DNA of 55,872 nucleotides from an uncultured Eubacteriales bacterium (GTDB lineage Bacteria > Bacillota > Clostridia > Oscillospirales > Butyricicoccaceae), in the NCBI GenBank assembly GCA_910586105.1, contig CAJUGU010000007.1:1-55872 (forward strand). The letters run 5' to 3'. The translations under genes were made by a program, and so were the position numbers. The notes under the pieces are model-generated. The model ran no database searches, was not told the DNA's origin, and was given only the letters and a program-made list of their open reading frames with translations. How positions within the stretch are numbered: position 1 is the stretch's first letter; each line of letters opens with the position of its first letter. Positions 32,376 to 40,938 of the stretch are shown here, piece by piece.

Positions 32376-33230
32376 TTAAAACAACCTGTAATTTAATTCT
32401 TCATCCAGCATAAACCACCGAAAATCCTTATCATCCGGCGAAAGAAATCCTTCATCCTCCAAACGGAAACGCCGTTCAAAGTCTTGAACGCCGTGCCCAT
32501 CCGTGTGAAAGTTTCGCAGGCTATCAGAATCCCATTTCAGCATCAGCGCCCAATAATCCGGGTAATTTCGGCGCAATAGCCGAAGCTGCCCGACCGACTG
32601 ATTATGACAAAACCAGCAGCCACCCCGTGTACTGTCCGTGTAAATTGGCGATAACAAGCCGTTTACCTCACACCACCGACGGCAATCCGCTTCTGTCCAA
32701 CCTGCCGCCGAAAGTGGTGATACTGCCGAAACGCCGTCCAGCCGTGCAAGCCTTATCGGTTCATCAGATGCAATTCCTCGATAGGATATCGAGCCTTTTG
32801 CATGGCATTTATTCAGCGTAGATCTCTTTAGATCGCTGTTACACCATGCGCCGCGCAGGCACGGCCAACCGTAAATCTGCCCCTGTTTGTGCTTTGATCT
32901 TTCAGTCTTTCTCCTGTAAAAGCCTTGTTCGTAGGTCAGCGCCGCGCGGACATGTTCCACATCAATTCCCCAGCGGGCTTTGATAATCGCGTCAGCTCGC
33001 GCCTTGAAATCGACCATCGGCGGCAGGTCTGCGGGAATGGTGTCTGTCGCCCAAACCTCCGCATGCACAATGCGATCGAGCGGCCAGCCTAATTGCTCAA
33101 TCGCGCCAAGGCAGGCGAGTGAATCCTTCCCGTAACTCAGGCTTAGGATATGCTGTATTTCGGTTTCCATTGATATATTGATATGCGGTTCATTTTTATT
33201 TGCGTATCGCGACGCCTGCAGATCACTCAT
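32376..33230 (-). CDS. Third PAPS-reductase-like protein with cysteine cluster
   Basis: A 284-residue PP-loop protein: LSLSYGKDSLACLGAIEQLG near residue 27-45 is the nucleotide-binding loop; residues PCLRGAWCNSDLK and GGCWFCHNQS give four cysteines in the pattern seen in phage PAPS-reductase-like and DndC-like proteins that bind Fe-S or zinc. The start is set at 33230; an alternative lies nine bases upstream. It is separated from the other two PP-loop genes by about 1.5 kb of zinc-protein and regulator genes. It overlaps the HD gene by eight bases. Confidence 0.84.
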   Translation of the reverse strand: MSDLQASRYANKNEPHINISMETEIQHILSLSYGKDSLACLGAIEQLGWPLDRIVHAEVWATDTIPADLPPMVDFKARADAIIKARWGIDVEHVRAALTYEQGFYRRKTERSKHKQGQIYGWPCLRGAWCNSDLKRSTLNKCHAKGSISYRGIASDEPIRLARLDGVSAVSPLSAAGWTEADCRRWCEVNGLLSPIYTDSTRGGCWFCHNQSVGQLRLLRRNYPDYWALMLKWDSDSLRNFHTDGHGVQDFERRFRLEDEGFLSPDDKDFRWFMLDEELNYRLF

Positions 33231-33798
33231 TTTCATCAAGATATGTGGCCTGCAGATCGGCCATATGGGTCAGCAGCGCCAGCGGATGCTGCGAAAAAGC
33301 ATTGCCTACGGTATAACCTCCGGCTTTGAAATCGTTGTCGGAAAATCCCATATGCCAGCGGATCGCCATAGCTTCATCGCGGGTCAGCTTCATAAAACCC
33401 GAAATGATGTAAACCGACTTTTCACCGTGGCCGTAGGGGAGCTGGTCGTCTACCACATAAAACGGGTACTTCTCCCATTGGCCCAGCTCATTCTTGCGGT
33501 TACGCATTTCTACGCCGTAGTAATTGGCCTTACAGATATCATGCAGCAGGCCGCAAATGGCAACCGTTTCGTCCGTGACCCAGAAACCGTCCTGCGTTTT
33601 GGATTCTGCGTCGCACAGCCGCTTCAATCGCTCATAAACGTGGATGCTGTGCTCCGCCAGCCCGCCGGGGCGGGACAGGTGGAAGCGGGTACTGGCCGGA
33701 GCCTCGAAAAAATCTGTTGATACCAGCCACGACAGAAGGTCTTCGGCATGGGGACGCGTGATGTTTTCAAGGTAAAGGTTCATAAATCGTTCTTTCAT
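33223..33798 (-). CDS. HD-domain phosphohydrolase
   Basis: A 191-residue protein. HD superfamily metal ligands: H50-region SIHVYERLKR, then LLHDICKANYYGVEMR with the HD pair, PYGHGEKSV and IRWHMGFSDND. Such phage enzymes cleave nucleotides or cyclic nucleotide signals. It sits between the methyltransferase and the third PAPS-like gene, so a link to nucleotide-pool or modified-base metabolism is plausible. The ATG at 33798 follows AGGA. Confidence 0.83.
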   Translation of the reverse strand: MKERFMNLYLENITRPHAEDLLSWLVSTDFFEAPASTRFHLSRPGGLAEHSIHVYERLKRLCDAESKTQDGFWVTDETVAICGLLHDICKANYYGVEMRNRKNELGQWEKYPFYVVDDQLPYGHGEKSVYIISGFMKLTRDEAMAIRWHMGFSDNDFKAGGYTVGNAFSQHPLALLTHMADLQATYLDENE

Positions 33799-33799
33799 T

Positions 33800-34717
33800 T
33801 CAGGTCATCCTTTCCGATCCGTTAAAAATTCGGTCTTTTGCCATTTTGCAGTATTCCGGGTTGATATCTACGCCGATAAAATCACGGCGCAACCGCGCCG
33901 CCACCGCCCCGGTGGTCCCGCTGCCGGCAAACGGGTCCAGGACAGTCCCGCCCTCTGGGCACCCGGCCAATATGCAGGGTTCAACCAATCGCTCCGGAAA
34001 TGTGGCGCAATGCGCAATTTTCATCTGCGAAGTCGCAATGCTCCAAACGCTTCGCCGATTCCTGAGCCCCGTAGTGTTTTCCTCGTTCCCGTGGCTTTCC
34101 CGCCCTGCACAAACGCTGTTTTGGAATGCCTTGCCGCTCGTGTAAGCGCCGCCGCCGCGAAACGTTTTAGCGTTCCCTTTTTTTCCGCACGGCTCCCGGA
34201 TCGCTGCCGCATCGAAATAATAGCGCTCTGACTTCGACAACAGGAAAACATATTCATGAGCTTTTGTGCAGCGGTCCCGGACGCTCTCCGGCATGGCATT
34301 GGTTTTGTGCCAGATAATATCCTGCCGCAAATACCACCCATCAGCCCGCAGGGCAAACGCAAGCATCCACGGTACCCCGATCAGGTCTTTGTATTTGTAG
34401 CCGGTCGGCGTCTGTTTAGATGTGTGCCCGCATTTGTTCCGGGTATTGGTCGGCGGCTGCTGACCGGAACGCGTGGCGTAGCTGTCCCCAATGTTCACCC
34501 ACAGCGTACCGTCGGGGCGCAGGGCGCGCCGCACCTCCCGGAACACATCTACCAACCGCGTTATGTAGTCTTCCGGCGTGGCCTCCATGCCGATCTGTCC
34601 CGGCGTACCATAGTCCCGCAGATTGTAATAGGGCGGGGAGGTGATGCAGGTATGGACGCTTTCCGGTTCCAGCATTTGCAGCTGTTTCAGCGCATCGCCG
34701 CACAAAATGATTACCAT
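33800..34717 (-). CDS. DNA methyltransferase, probable N4-cytosine type
   Basis: A 305-residue enzyme. Motif IV TSPPYYNLRDYG at 26-37 precedes motif I DPFAGSGTTG at 261-270, the beta-class order. The SPPY form favours N4-cytosine over N6-adenine. No restriction endonuclease is adjacent, so it is an orphan phage methylase that may protect the phage genome. The ATG at 34717 is chosen because GGAGG lies seven bases ahead and it overlaps the ASCH stop (TGATG). Confidence 0.92.
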   Translation of the reverse strand: MVIILCGDALKQLQMLEPESVHTCITSPPYYNLRDYGTPGQIGMEATPEDYITRLVDVFREVRRALRPDGTLWVNIGDSYATRSGQQPPTNTRNKCGHTSKQTPTGYKYKDLIGVPWMLAFALRADGWYLRQDIIWHKTNAMPESVRDRCTKAHEYVFLLSKSERYYFDAAAIREPCGKKGNAKTFRGGGAYTSGKAFQNSVCAGRESHGNEENTTGLRNRRSVWSIATSQMKIAHCATFPERLVEPCILAGCPEGGTVLDPFAGSGTTGAVAARLRRDFIGVDINPEYCKMAKDRIFNGSERMT

Positions 34718-35160
34718 CACGGCTCCTCCGCATTTTCGTCCCAGTCCCAAAGCCCTTGCGCCCCCTTCGCGGGGAGCAGCTGCGCGCACGCCGTCATCTC
34801 GGCAAACTCCCACGCGTATCGTCCCGGGGTAAAATCCCCGAGGGCGCGCTCCTGCGGCGAAAGTTTCGCGAGGAATGCTTTGTCGATCGGGTGGCAGCGG
34901 GTCAGGACTGCTTTGCCAACGATCACCCCGCCCGGCAGCTCGCCCAATGCGCCGGGCGTCTGGAAAAGGTGCTCGAACCATTCCAGCGCATCCCAGCGAC
35001 CGGCGGAGGCCAGCGCGTCGATCGTTCGACGCACCGGCCATTTAGCGGCGTGGATGGCTATGGGGCCGGTGTATCGGGTTGACCAGCCACGGGTTTCGTA
35101 CAGCTTTTTGCCGCTCGCCAGCAGGGACGCCCAGGGCTGACGGATCGTGATTGCTTTCAT
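34717..35160 (-). CDS. ASCH-domain protein
   Basis: A 147-residue protein that starts KAITIRQPWASLLASGKKLY, the classic ASCH opening, followed by YETRGWSTRYTGPIAIHAAK and GVIVGKAVLTRC. The ASCH domain is a PUA-like RNA-binding or nucleotide-acting fold. Phage copies are common beside methylases. GAGGTG precedes the ATG at 35160, and the longer in-frame start at 35178 overlaps the upstream gene. Confidence 0.88.
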   Translation of the reverse strand: MKAITIRQPWASLLASGKKLYETRGWSTRYTGPIAIHAAKWPVRRTIDALASAGRWDALEWFEHLFQTPGALGELPGGVIVGKAVLTRCHPIDKAFLAKLSPQERALGDFTPGRYAWEFAEMTACAQLLPAKGAQGLWDWDENAEEP

Positions 35161-35510
35161 TTGCTTTTCACCTCGCATTTGAGATCGCGCAGGATCTTCT
35201 CACCCTCAGCCTTGAGCTTCGGCATCAATGATCGCTGCTTTTGGATGACTGCTTCCAGCTCCTGCGTATACTTCTGGATCGTCTGCTTCCGGAACTTCTT
35301 CGCGCGTGCGATCCGGATTTGTGTCTGCACCGCGTTTCGACGCTCGATCAGTTTGTGCATCTCGGCGTCCTCGGTGAACACATGAAATTTCTCACCGCAT
35401 TCCGGGCAGGAAAAATATTGCACCTTCAGACCGCCCTTTTTAAGGATACCGAAACCGGTAGTATCGCAGTCGAACCACGTTCCGCATCGATCGCACTGTA
35501 CAGAATTCAT
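35157..35510 (-). CDS. Zinc-ribbon plus coiled-coil protein
   Basis: A 117-residue protein. Two Cys-x2-Cys pairs (CDRCGTWFDC, CPECGEKFHV) make an N-terminal zinc ribbon; a long helix rich in K, Q and E follows (KKFRKQTIQKYTQELEAVIQ) to a basic end. Probably binds nucleic acid. It overlaps ParB and ASCH genes by four bases each. Confidence 0.75.
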   Translation of the reverse strand: MNSVQCDRCGTWFDCDTTGFGILKKGGLKVQYFSCPECGEKFHVFTEDAEMHKLIERRNAVQTQIRIARAKKFRKQTIQKYTQELEAVIQKQRSLMPKLKAEGEKILRDLKCEVKSK

Positions 35511-37201
35511 GATGCATCCACCTCGTTCTGCGGTTGGGTCGCCGTTTCCTCATGGAACAGCTCATGCGTGCCATCCAGCAGCTGCCGTTCTTCCTCTGAC
35601 ATTACATAGCCCAAAGACGTGAGCCAGGCATAAAGCCCTTTCAGTTTAGCCGATACGTCGAATTTGGGATAGGCTTTGCGGTAACTTTTCGACCAGCTTT
35701 CCTTTGCGCCGTCGTTAAATAAGGCGTAAATCAGCGTTGGTATCTGCTTTTCGCCAGCCTCTTGCAGAGCATCTACGGCTTTAGCCGCCCATTCACTTCC
35801 ACAGCAGGCGCCTTTCAGTTTCAGGATTTCCCGAACCCTTTCGCCGTCTGAACCAAGATAGGCATTTGCGCTCATGATTCCGTAAATCAGCGCCCCGCGA
35901 AGCACTTGCTCCGCATTACGCTTGCCATAAGGCAGGTCCCTGACGAACGAGGAGCGCAGTTCATAGGCAACCGCCGCCTTTTCGTCCAGCTGGCTCCATG
36001 CTTCGGCGATCTGCTTTTCCCGTTCGATCTCCTCAGCGGAGCGTCGAACCGCTTCCGCCCGTTTGGCTTTTTTAAAAAACAGGAGGCGATTGCTATATTC
36101 CTCGATATAATAAAACAGCTTTCCGGACGCCTTTTCCGGGAGCAGCGGAGTCCCTTCCTTCCAATCGTAAATATAGCAGCTGCCGATGGTCTGGTATTTG
36201 CTGCTGTACTGCTCGTTATCCGGGATAGCTTTTGCTCCGGCTGCTTCCAACAATTCCATCACGAGCGGTAATTTCTTTTGTACGGCCTGCTTGCGGAGCT
36301 TATAGCTCACTTTGCTGTCAAAATCTGCGGTCCCGATTTTCGTTAAGCACTCATTCCGGGCGTTGATGTCCTCGATCTGCGCCAGCTTGTCAAAATCCAA
36401 AAGCGAAAGCTGACGGGCGGAAACCTCTTTTAAAACGTCCTGGTCAAGCTCCATCATTTTCACCCGGCGGCGGATCGTCGTGGTGGAGAATCCGGACTTT
36501 TCGGCGATTTCCTCGACCGAACTGCCAAGCTCAAGCATCATCTGGAAGCCCTGCGCCTGCTCGTAAACCGTCAGCTCCGAGCGCTGCATATTTTCCAGCA
36601 GCATGGTCTGCATCTGCTCTTTCACAGTCATCTGCGCAATCACGCAGGGGACCTCGGTCAAACCAGCCAGCTTTGCAGCCGCAAGACGGCGGTGCCCGAT
36701 AATCACCTGATAGCCTGTGCCGCTGGACTGTCCGGCGGCAATACGGTTCATGCGGTTTCGCAGTTCTTCCGTCGGTTGCTCCTGGTACTGCTTTGCAAGT
36801 TCGGACCATTCCTCGTTCCCGGATTCCAACGGCACAACGGTCAGGTTTTGGAAAATACCGTTTGCCCGGATGCTGTCTGCCAGCTCGGTCAGGTCGCCCA
36901 AATCTTTTCGGGGATTGTCCGGGTGCGGATATAGCTTGCTCACAGGGAGCGCGGTCATCAATCCGAAGGTCGGCGGGGCAGACGCCATATCCGCCTTCGG
37001 CAGCGGCTCTGCGGCGTCATCCTGCGCGTTTGCTCCTGCATCGGAAACGTCGTATTCGTCCCACCATTGATCTTCGAGGAAATAACCGGGGCGGGTATTG
37101 GCGCGATAATAGCTGCAATCCAGTTCGTGCCCCTGGTATTCACATTTTTTCTGCCCGCATTCGCCTTTCAGCGGGCAGCGGTTTTTGCTCAATTCATTCA
37201 T
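35507..37201 (-). CDS. Large ParB/RepB/Spo0J-family protein
   Basis: A 564-residue protein. The N-terminus carries a cysteine cluster (CPLKGECGQKKCEYQGHELD, then C); the ParB domain at about 85-200 has LYPHPDNPRKDLGDLTELAD, YQVIIGHRRLAAAKLAGLTE (ParB boxes) and LLENMQRSELTVYEQAQGFQ; the KorB/ParB HTH follows (VEEIAEKSGFSTTTIRRRV). The C-terminal half is helical and extra. Phages use such proteins for regulation or plasmid-like partition; no ParA is nearby. AAAGGAG precedes the ATG at 37201. Confidence 0.9.
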   Translation of the reverse strand: MNELSKNRCPLKGECGQKKCEYQGHELDCSYYRANTRPGYFLEDQWWDEYDVSDAGANAQDDAAEPLPKADMASAPPTFGLMTALPVSKLYPHPDNPRKDLGDLTELADSIRANGIFQNLTVVPLESGNEEWSELAKQYQEQPTEELRNRMNRIAAGQSSGTGYQVIIGHRRLAAAKLAGLTEVPCVIAQMTVKEQMQTMLLENMQRSELTVYEQAQGFQMMLELGSSVEEIAEKSGFSTTTIRRRVKMMELDQDVLKEVSARQLSLLDFDKLAQIEDINARNECLTKIGTADFDSKVSYKLRKQAVQKKLPLVMELLEAAGAKAIPDNEQYSSKYQTIGSCYIYDWKEGTPLLPEKASGKLFYYIEEYSNRLLFFKKAKRAEAVRRSAEEIEREKQIAEAWSQLDEKAAVAYELRSSFVRDLPYGKRNAEQVLRGALIYGIMSANAYLGSDGERVREILKLKGACCGSEWAAKAVDALQEAGEKQIPTLIYALFNDGAKESWSKSYRKAYPKFDVSAKLKGLYAWLTSLGYVMSEEERQLLDGTHELFHEETATQPQNEVDAS

Positions 37202-37223
37202 ATGTAACTCCTTTCGCGAATCG

Positions 37224-38102
37224 TTAAAAGAAGGTGAGCTGCCCTGTCTTTGTGGCGGATAATTCAATTTCGGCAGCGTTTTTCAGGGGGGCCGACTTCC
37301 CACGGTGGGAATCGGTTCCTTTGGGTGAAGCCGCAAATGAGGCGGCGTGGGTGGGACGCGCAAGCAGGTCTATCTGCGCCCAGAGCTTGCGCCCTTGCCA
37401 GATATCGCTGAAATACATCGGGGTATACCACACGTTCGGACCGCCTTTTGGAATCAAGCCGCGCCCGTCATAGCACGTGCTTGGCCGCGTTAAGGTATTA
37501 TCGATCACAACATATCCCGGGCACCCCATCAAGCTCAACTGGATATAGCACATACAGCCTGCCAGAAAATCAATATCCTGAGCAACAAAGAGCACGGAGC
37601 GCTGATAATTGATATGACGCCGCGTGCATTCATTGGCGAATGCGATCAGTGTCGCGCCAGCGCCGCACGCGGGGTCGCTTACGGATATCCAACCATTTGC
37701 AAGCGTCTGTTGGGATATCGCCTCGCCATATGTAATGGACGCCATTGCTTTGCAGACGCAATACGGAGTGAAAAACTGTCCTTTCCATTCATTCCCAAGG
37801 TCAAGCTCCATAAACAGCTTACCAAGGAAATCCTGATCCGGGTCTCGCTCCATATCCGCAATGGCTTCTGCAAGCATTTCCGAAAAAGCATTTAATTCGT
37901 TTGAAGTGTACTTCCCGGCTCGCTCAAGATATATTGTTTCCCGTTCCTTCCAGTATGGCCCCTTTATGGCGTTTGCAATGCTGATGGCGGACATCACGAT
38001 AAAATCCTGCCAGATTTCCCATCTGGAATATCTTCCGCTCAGCCCTTCCATGATTTTTACGATGTTCCTTTGTCTTTCGCCCCCGACACGCCGAACCGCC
38101 AT
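37224..38102 (-). CDS. N-6 DNA methylase-like protein lacking NPPY
   Basis: A 292-residue HsdM-like protein. Motif X-like GQFFTPYCVCKAMA (about 108-121) and motif I VSDPACGAGATLIAFA (about 140-155) are clear. Where motif IV NPPY/F should be, the sequence reads CPGYVVIDNTLTRP, with no N-P-P. The C-terminus is short and without a specificity partner gene. Either it uses another substrate or it is inactive and binds SAM or DNA. GGAGGG precedes the ATG. Confidence 0.82.
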   Translation of the reverse strand: MAVRRVGGERQRNIVKIMEGLSGRYSRWEIWQDFIVMSAISIANAIKGPYWKERETIYLERAGKYTSNELNAFSEMLAEAIADMERDPDQDFLGKLFMELDLGNEWKGQFFTPYCVCKAMASITYGEAISQQTLANGWISVSDPACGAGATLIAFANECTRRHINYQRSVLFVAQDIDFLAGCMCYIQLSLMGCPGYVVIDNTLTRPSTCYDGRGLIPKGGPNVWYTPMYFSDIWQGRKLWAQIDLLARPTHAASFAASPKGTDSHRGKSAPLKNAAEIELSATKTGQLTFF

Positions 38103-38105
38103 AGG

Positions 38106-38270
38106 TTATTCTCCCTCCATCTCTGCGCTGGAAGCAGCCTGCTTTTGCAGTTCGTCAGCCATCACCCTGACGCCTGCCCGGTACCCCTCAAAGTAAACAT
38201 CCATAATGTACTTTTCAAGCTCGCGCCTGCCCATGTGCTTAATCGCTTTGTAGTCTTCACGCTTCAGCAT
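38106..38270 (-). CDS. Small basic phage protein
   Basis: A 54-residue helical protein: LKREDYKAIKHMGRRELEKYI, then a tail rich in A and E. The ATG at 38270 has GGAGG ahead and overlaps the upstream gene by 14 bases, as tightly packed phage genes often do. Function unknown. Confidence 0.6.
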   Translation of the reverse strand: MLKREDYKAIKHMGRRELEKYIMDVYFEGYRAGVRVMADELQKQAASSAEMEGE

Positions 38271-39039
38271 GGGATACCTCCTCCTCGTCGTCCGGTTCGT
38301 CATACGGCAGCACTTCACGCGCCCGGGAGCCGTTATGCGGGCCGACTACGCCCAGCGTCTCCAACGCTTCCAGCAGCCGCAGGGCCTTCGTCCCCGAAAT
38401 CCCCATTTCCCGTTGGAGCAGCGCGCAGGAAGCCCGGTTCGATGCGCGGACAATGCGCACGGCCGCTTTGATTTCCGGGTCTTCCAGGCTTACCAGCGCG
38501 TCGCCGCCTTCGCGATCTGCATCGGGCAGGTCGCCAGCGTCAACCGGCGCAGTGTTCTCGGCCTCGCCGCCATCGTCTTCCGATTCATCATCCGGGCTGG
38601 CATTGTTGTCATCATCCCCGAACGATTCCGCATCATCCGGCCAGAGTCCTTCATCGTCGATCCTCGGCATGAGCTGTTTGGTCAGAAGCCCACGCTCGAC
38701 GACCTCGCGGAAAAAATACTGCTGCCAGTAGGCGATCATCTTAATCAGGATGTTTTCGATCTTTGTTCGGGTCGTCTTGCTGATGGTAAAAGTACCGCCG
38801 CGCACTTTGGTTTCCAGCACGCCGTCGTTGAAGATCCATGTCATGGACGCTTCCGGGCTGATGTAGCCCTCATCCTCTACGTTTTCCAGCATGGACATCT
38901 GCGCATCCATCGTGTGTGAGGGCTTGATCGTGAACGTCATCGGGTACCGCTCCTTGCGGAAGCGGTACACCAGATTGTGTTCCTCGCAAAGCCCCTGCAT
39001 CTTCTTGACCTGCGCCTCATACGAAGAAATTTCGCTCAT
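38257..39039 (-). CDS. Phage protein with C-terminal FtsK-gamma winged helix
   Basis: A 260-residue protein. The N-terminal 125 residues form an unknown domain (VKKMQGLCEEHNLVYRFRKE, MTWIFNDGVLETKVRGGTFT). A strongly acidic linker (DDDNNASPDDESEDDGG) follows. Residues about 188-245 match the FtsK/SpoIIIE gamma domain: EIKAAVRIVRASNRASCALL, LEALETLGVVGPHNGSRARE. In FtsK this domain reads short oriented DNA sites. Here there is no motor. AAAGGAG precedes the ATG. Confidence 0.8.
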   Translation of the reverse strand: MSEISSYEAQVKKMQGLCEEHNLVYRFRKERYPMTFTIKPSHTMDAQMSMLENVEDEGYISPEASMTWIFNDGVLETKVRGGTFTISKTTRTKIENILIKMIAYWQQYFFREVVERGLLTKQLMPRIDDEGLWPDDAESFGDDDNNASPDDESEDDGGEAENTAPVDAGDLPDADREGGDALVSLEDPEIKAAVRIVRASNRASCALLQREMGISGTKALRLLEALETLGVVGPHNGSRAREVLPYDEPDDEEEVSHAEA

Positions 39040-39065
39040 TTTTTACTCCTTTCGGTTTTGCCCGG

Positions 39066-39602
39066 TTAATCCAGCAGCAGCAGAACGCCGTCGCGCGCCG
39101 CCGGGATCAAATAGCCGCGCATCGCGGGGTCGGTCTCCAACACGTATTTGCGTCCGAAAATCGCCTTCATGTCCCGCCAGACCGGCCACGGGAAGCGGTA
39201 AACGTTGCCTGTGGCGAATCCTGCCAGGATGTAGCACCGCGCCCCCAGCGCCTGATGCTGGTCCAGATATTCCGCCTGCCCCGGGGACACCCGGGCCTGC
39301 TCCATTTTTCCGGTCGACGTAAACTTTGCCTCAAACATGACGGTCCTGCCGCCCTTGATCGTGCCCTTGTAATCCGGTTGCGCCTTTCGCTCGAAGAACG
39401 CGACGAACCGTCCGTTGCCGAGGCTTTCGGTCGGGCGCATCGGCTCCGGCGTTTTTTCAATGATCGCCGCGCCGTTTTCCCGGTACCGCGCAAAGGCGGC
39501 GTCCAGCCTGCTCTCGAACGCCCGCCCCTGCGCCTTGCTGGCCCTGCCTTGCAGCTGGCGGCGCGGGTCTTTCTCCGCAGGCGGGGCGGATATTTTCTTC
39601 AT
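39066..39602 (-). CDS. recU: RecU-like Holliday junction resolvase
   Basis: A 178-residue protein of the RecU resolvase family: KAQGRAFESRLDAAFARYRE, QPDYKGTIKGGRTVMFEAKF (nuclease D and E-x-K core), and AGFATGNVYRFPWPVW. It would resolve branched DNA during recombination-dependent replication, working downstream of RecT. AAAGGAG precedes the ATG at 39602. It is part of the replication block. Confidence 0.88.
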   Translation of the reverse strand: MKKISAPPAEKDPRRQLQGRASKAQGRAFESRLDAAFARYRENGAAIIEKTPEPMRPTESLGNGRFVAFFERKAQPDYKGTIKGGRTVMFEAKFTSTGKMEQARVSPGQAEYLDQHQALGARCYILAGFATGNVYRFPWPVWRDMKAIFGRKYVLETDPAMRGYLIPAARDGVLLLLD

Positions 39603-39605
39603 GGT

Positions 39606-40133
39606 TCAAACCATCTCCTTTTTGCAGATCAATGCCGGAAGGTTCCCGCCGATCAGCTCCGGACGCTCGCTGACGACCGCCCGGCAAGCCGCTTCCATGC
39701 CCGACACATTCCACATGGTCAGTTTTTCGCCGCCATGCCCGACCGTCACCAGCAGCGCCCCGGGGCCGCCCAAAGCATCGATCACCTCCCGGGTGAACGC
39801 GCCCTTCGGCAATTTTTCGTAGAATGCTTCCACGCTTCCATACAGGCTGTCGGCTCCCCGGAGCTCCCAAACGGTTTGCCCTGCGATCGCCCGCATTTCG
39901 GCGTTCACGCGATCCGCCTGCTCCCGGAATTCCGCGATCGTCGGCGGGAATTTGCAGGATCGGCAAAGCCGGTATACCGCTTGCTGCCCGGTCCAAAAAT
40001 CGATATCCGCCGTGCAGTTTGTCCACAGCTTGATCGTCGGCGCGAGCCGTTCGACCCCGCCCTTGAACACCTCCGCATTCGGCCACGCAAGCAGCATCGC
40101 CGAAAATATCTCGGTCATTTCCCTGTTTGTCAT
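39606..40133 (-). CDS. Replicative helicase loader/inhibitor, G39P-like
   Basis: A 175-residue protein. The N-terminus NREMTEIFSAMLLAWPNAEV matches the G39P family, which binds a DnaB-type helicase and its loader. Later KFPPTIAEFREQADRVNAEM is typical too. No phage helicase gene is seen here, so it would recruit the host DnaB. GAGGAG precedes the ATG at 40133, and the longer frame upstream is a shadow of the neighbouring gene. Confidence 0.78.
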   Translation of the reverse strand: MTNREMTEIFSAMLLAWPNAEVFKGGVERLAPTIKLWTNCTADIDFWTGQQAVYRLCRSCKFPPTIAEFREQADRVNAEMRAIAGQTVWELRGADSLYGSVEAFYEKLPKGAFTREVIDALGGPGALLVTVGHGGEKLTMWNVSGMEAACRAVVSERPELIGGNLPALICKKEMV

Positions 40134-40137
40134 GCTT

Positions 40138-40890
40138 TCACTCCTCGTCGAAAAGATCGTGCAGCTCACGCAGATCGTCCATGGCGCTCTGCGCTGCGCC
40201 GCGGTTCCCCGAAGAAGGGGGAGCGGTTGGGGCAGCGCCCCGGCTGTGCCCTTTGTCCTGCTCCCTTGCAAGCCAGCCGGTCACAAAGCGCAGGATTCCG
40301 CGTCTGGTTTTGCGTTTGCCGGGATTGGCATCCAACCATCCCAGCATCTTCCGCAGCTCCTGCATGATATCCACGGCAGGGTATAGCTCCGCCCATTTCC
40401 GGCATTGCTCCGTCGGGATCGGGTAAGCTGTGCCGTCGTTCAGCGGCAGGGTTATCGCCGGTGGAGGGCCGCTTGCCGGCGCTCCGCCGGAATCTCCCTT
40501 GTTCCCTTTCCCGTTTCCGTTTCCATTTTCTTTTTCCTTTTCTATAGCGTCATTTGCATCGGCTTGCATACGTTCGCATTCATTCGCATATGATTGCTTG
40601 CCTTCGCTTTCGTCAGGAGCGCCGGTTTTCTCATTCTCCCAGCGCTTCAGGGCGTTTTGTCTGTTTGTTTCAGACCTGCCGCCCTGCTTCGCTGCGGATG
40701 CGTCCATATCCCTCCTGATCGCCGGCCAGATGTACCGCTCATTGCCTTTGAGTTCGGGCGTTGCCCCGGACGATTCGTATTCCATCATCGCCCGGATCAG
40801 ACGCCCCACCTCAGCGTCGCTGAGCGGTTCAAAGTAGCTTTCGTAGCTCATCCAAATCGGAACGTATCGCTTGCCGTCCTTATTGACCAC
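40138..40890 (-). CDS. Replication initiation-type protein (DUF6291 N-terminus)
   Basis: A 250-residue protein. Residues 10-75 (VPIWMSYESYFEPLSDAEVG, NERYIWPAIRRDMDAS) are a DUF6291-like domain. A low-complexity KEKENGNGNGKGNKGD linker and a C-terminal CRKWAELYPAVDIMQELRKM domain follow, the latter like phage DnaD/replication proteins. It probably recognises the origin; the purine-rich linker DNA itself could be the unwinding region. GTG start with AGGAG eight bases ahead. Confidence 0.75.
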   Translation of the reverse strand: MVNKDGKRYVPIWMSYESYFEPLSDAEVGRLIRAMMEYESSGATPELKGNERYIWPAIRRDMDASAAKQGGRSETNRQNALKRWENEKTGAPDESEGKQSYANECERMQADANDAIEKEKENGNGNGKGNKGDSGGAPASGPPPAITLPLNDGTAYPIPTEQCRKWAELYPAVDIMQELRKMLGWLDANPGKRKTRRGILRFVTGWLAREQDKGHSRGAAPTAPPSSGNRGAAQSAMDDLRELHDLFDEE

Positions 40891-40938
40891 AGCTTCATCT
40901 CCTATCCATAAATTGTCTCGCCCTTATCGTAGCACAAT

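Noticed and set aside
27394..33230. Complete Dnd phosphorothioation operon
   Set aside because: PP-loop proteins resemble DndC, but no DndA, DndD or DndE is seen, so the pathway cannot be called Dnd.
34718..35041. N-terminal extension of the cytosine-type methyltransferase
   Set aside because: The upstream frame is a shadow of the ASCH gene; the ribosome site and overlap support the ATG at 34717.
33800..37267. Type I or II restriction system around the two methylases
   Set aside because: No endonuclease or specificity-subunit gene is present; both are orphan methylase-type genes.
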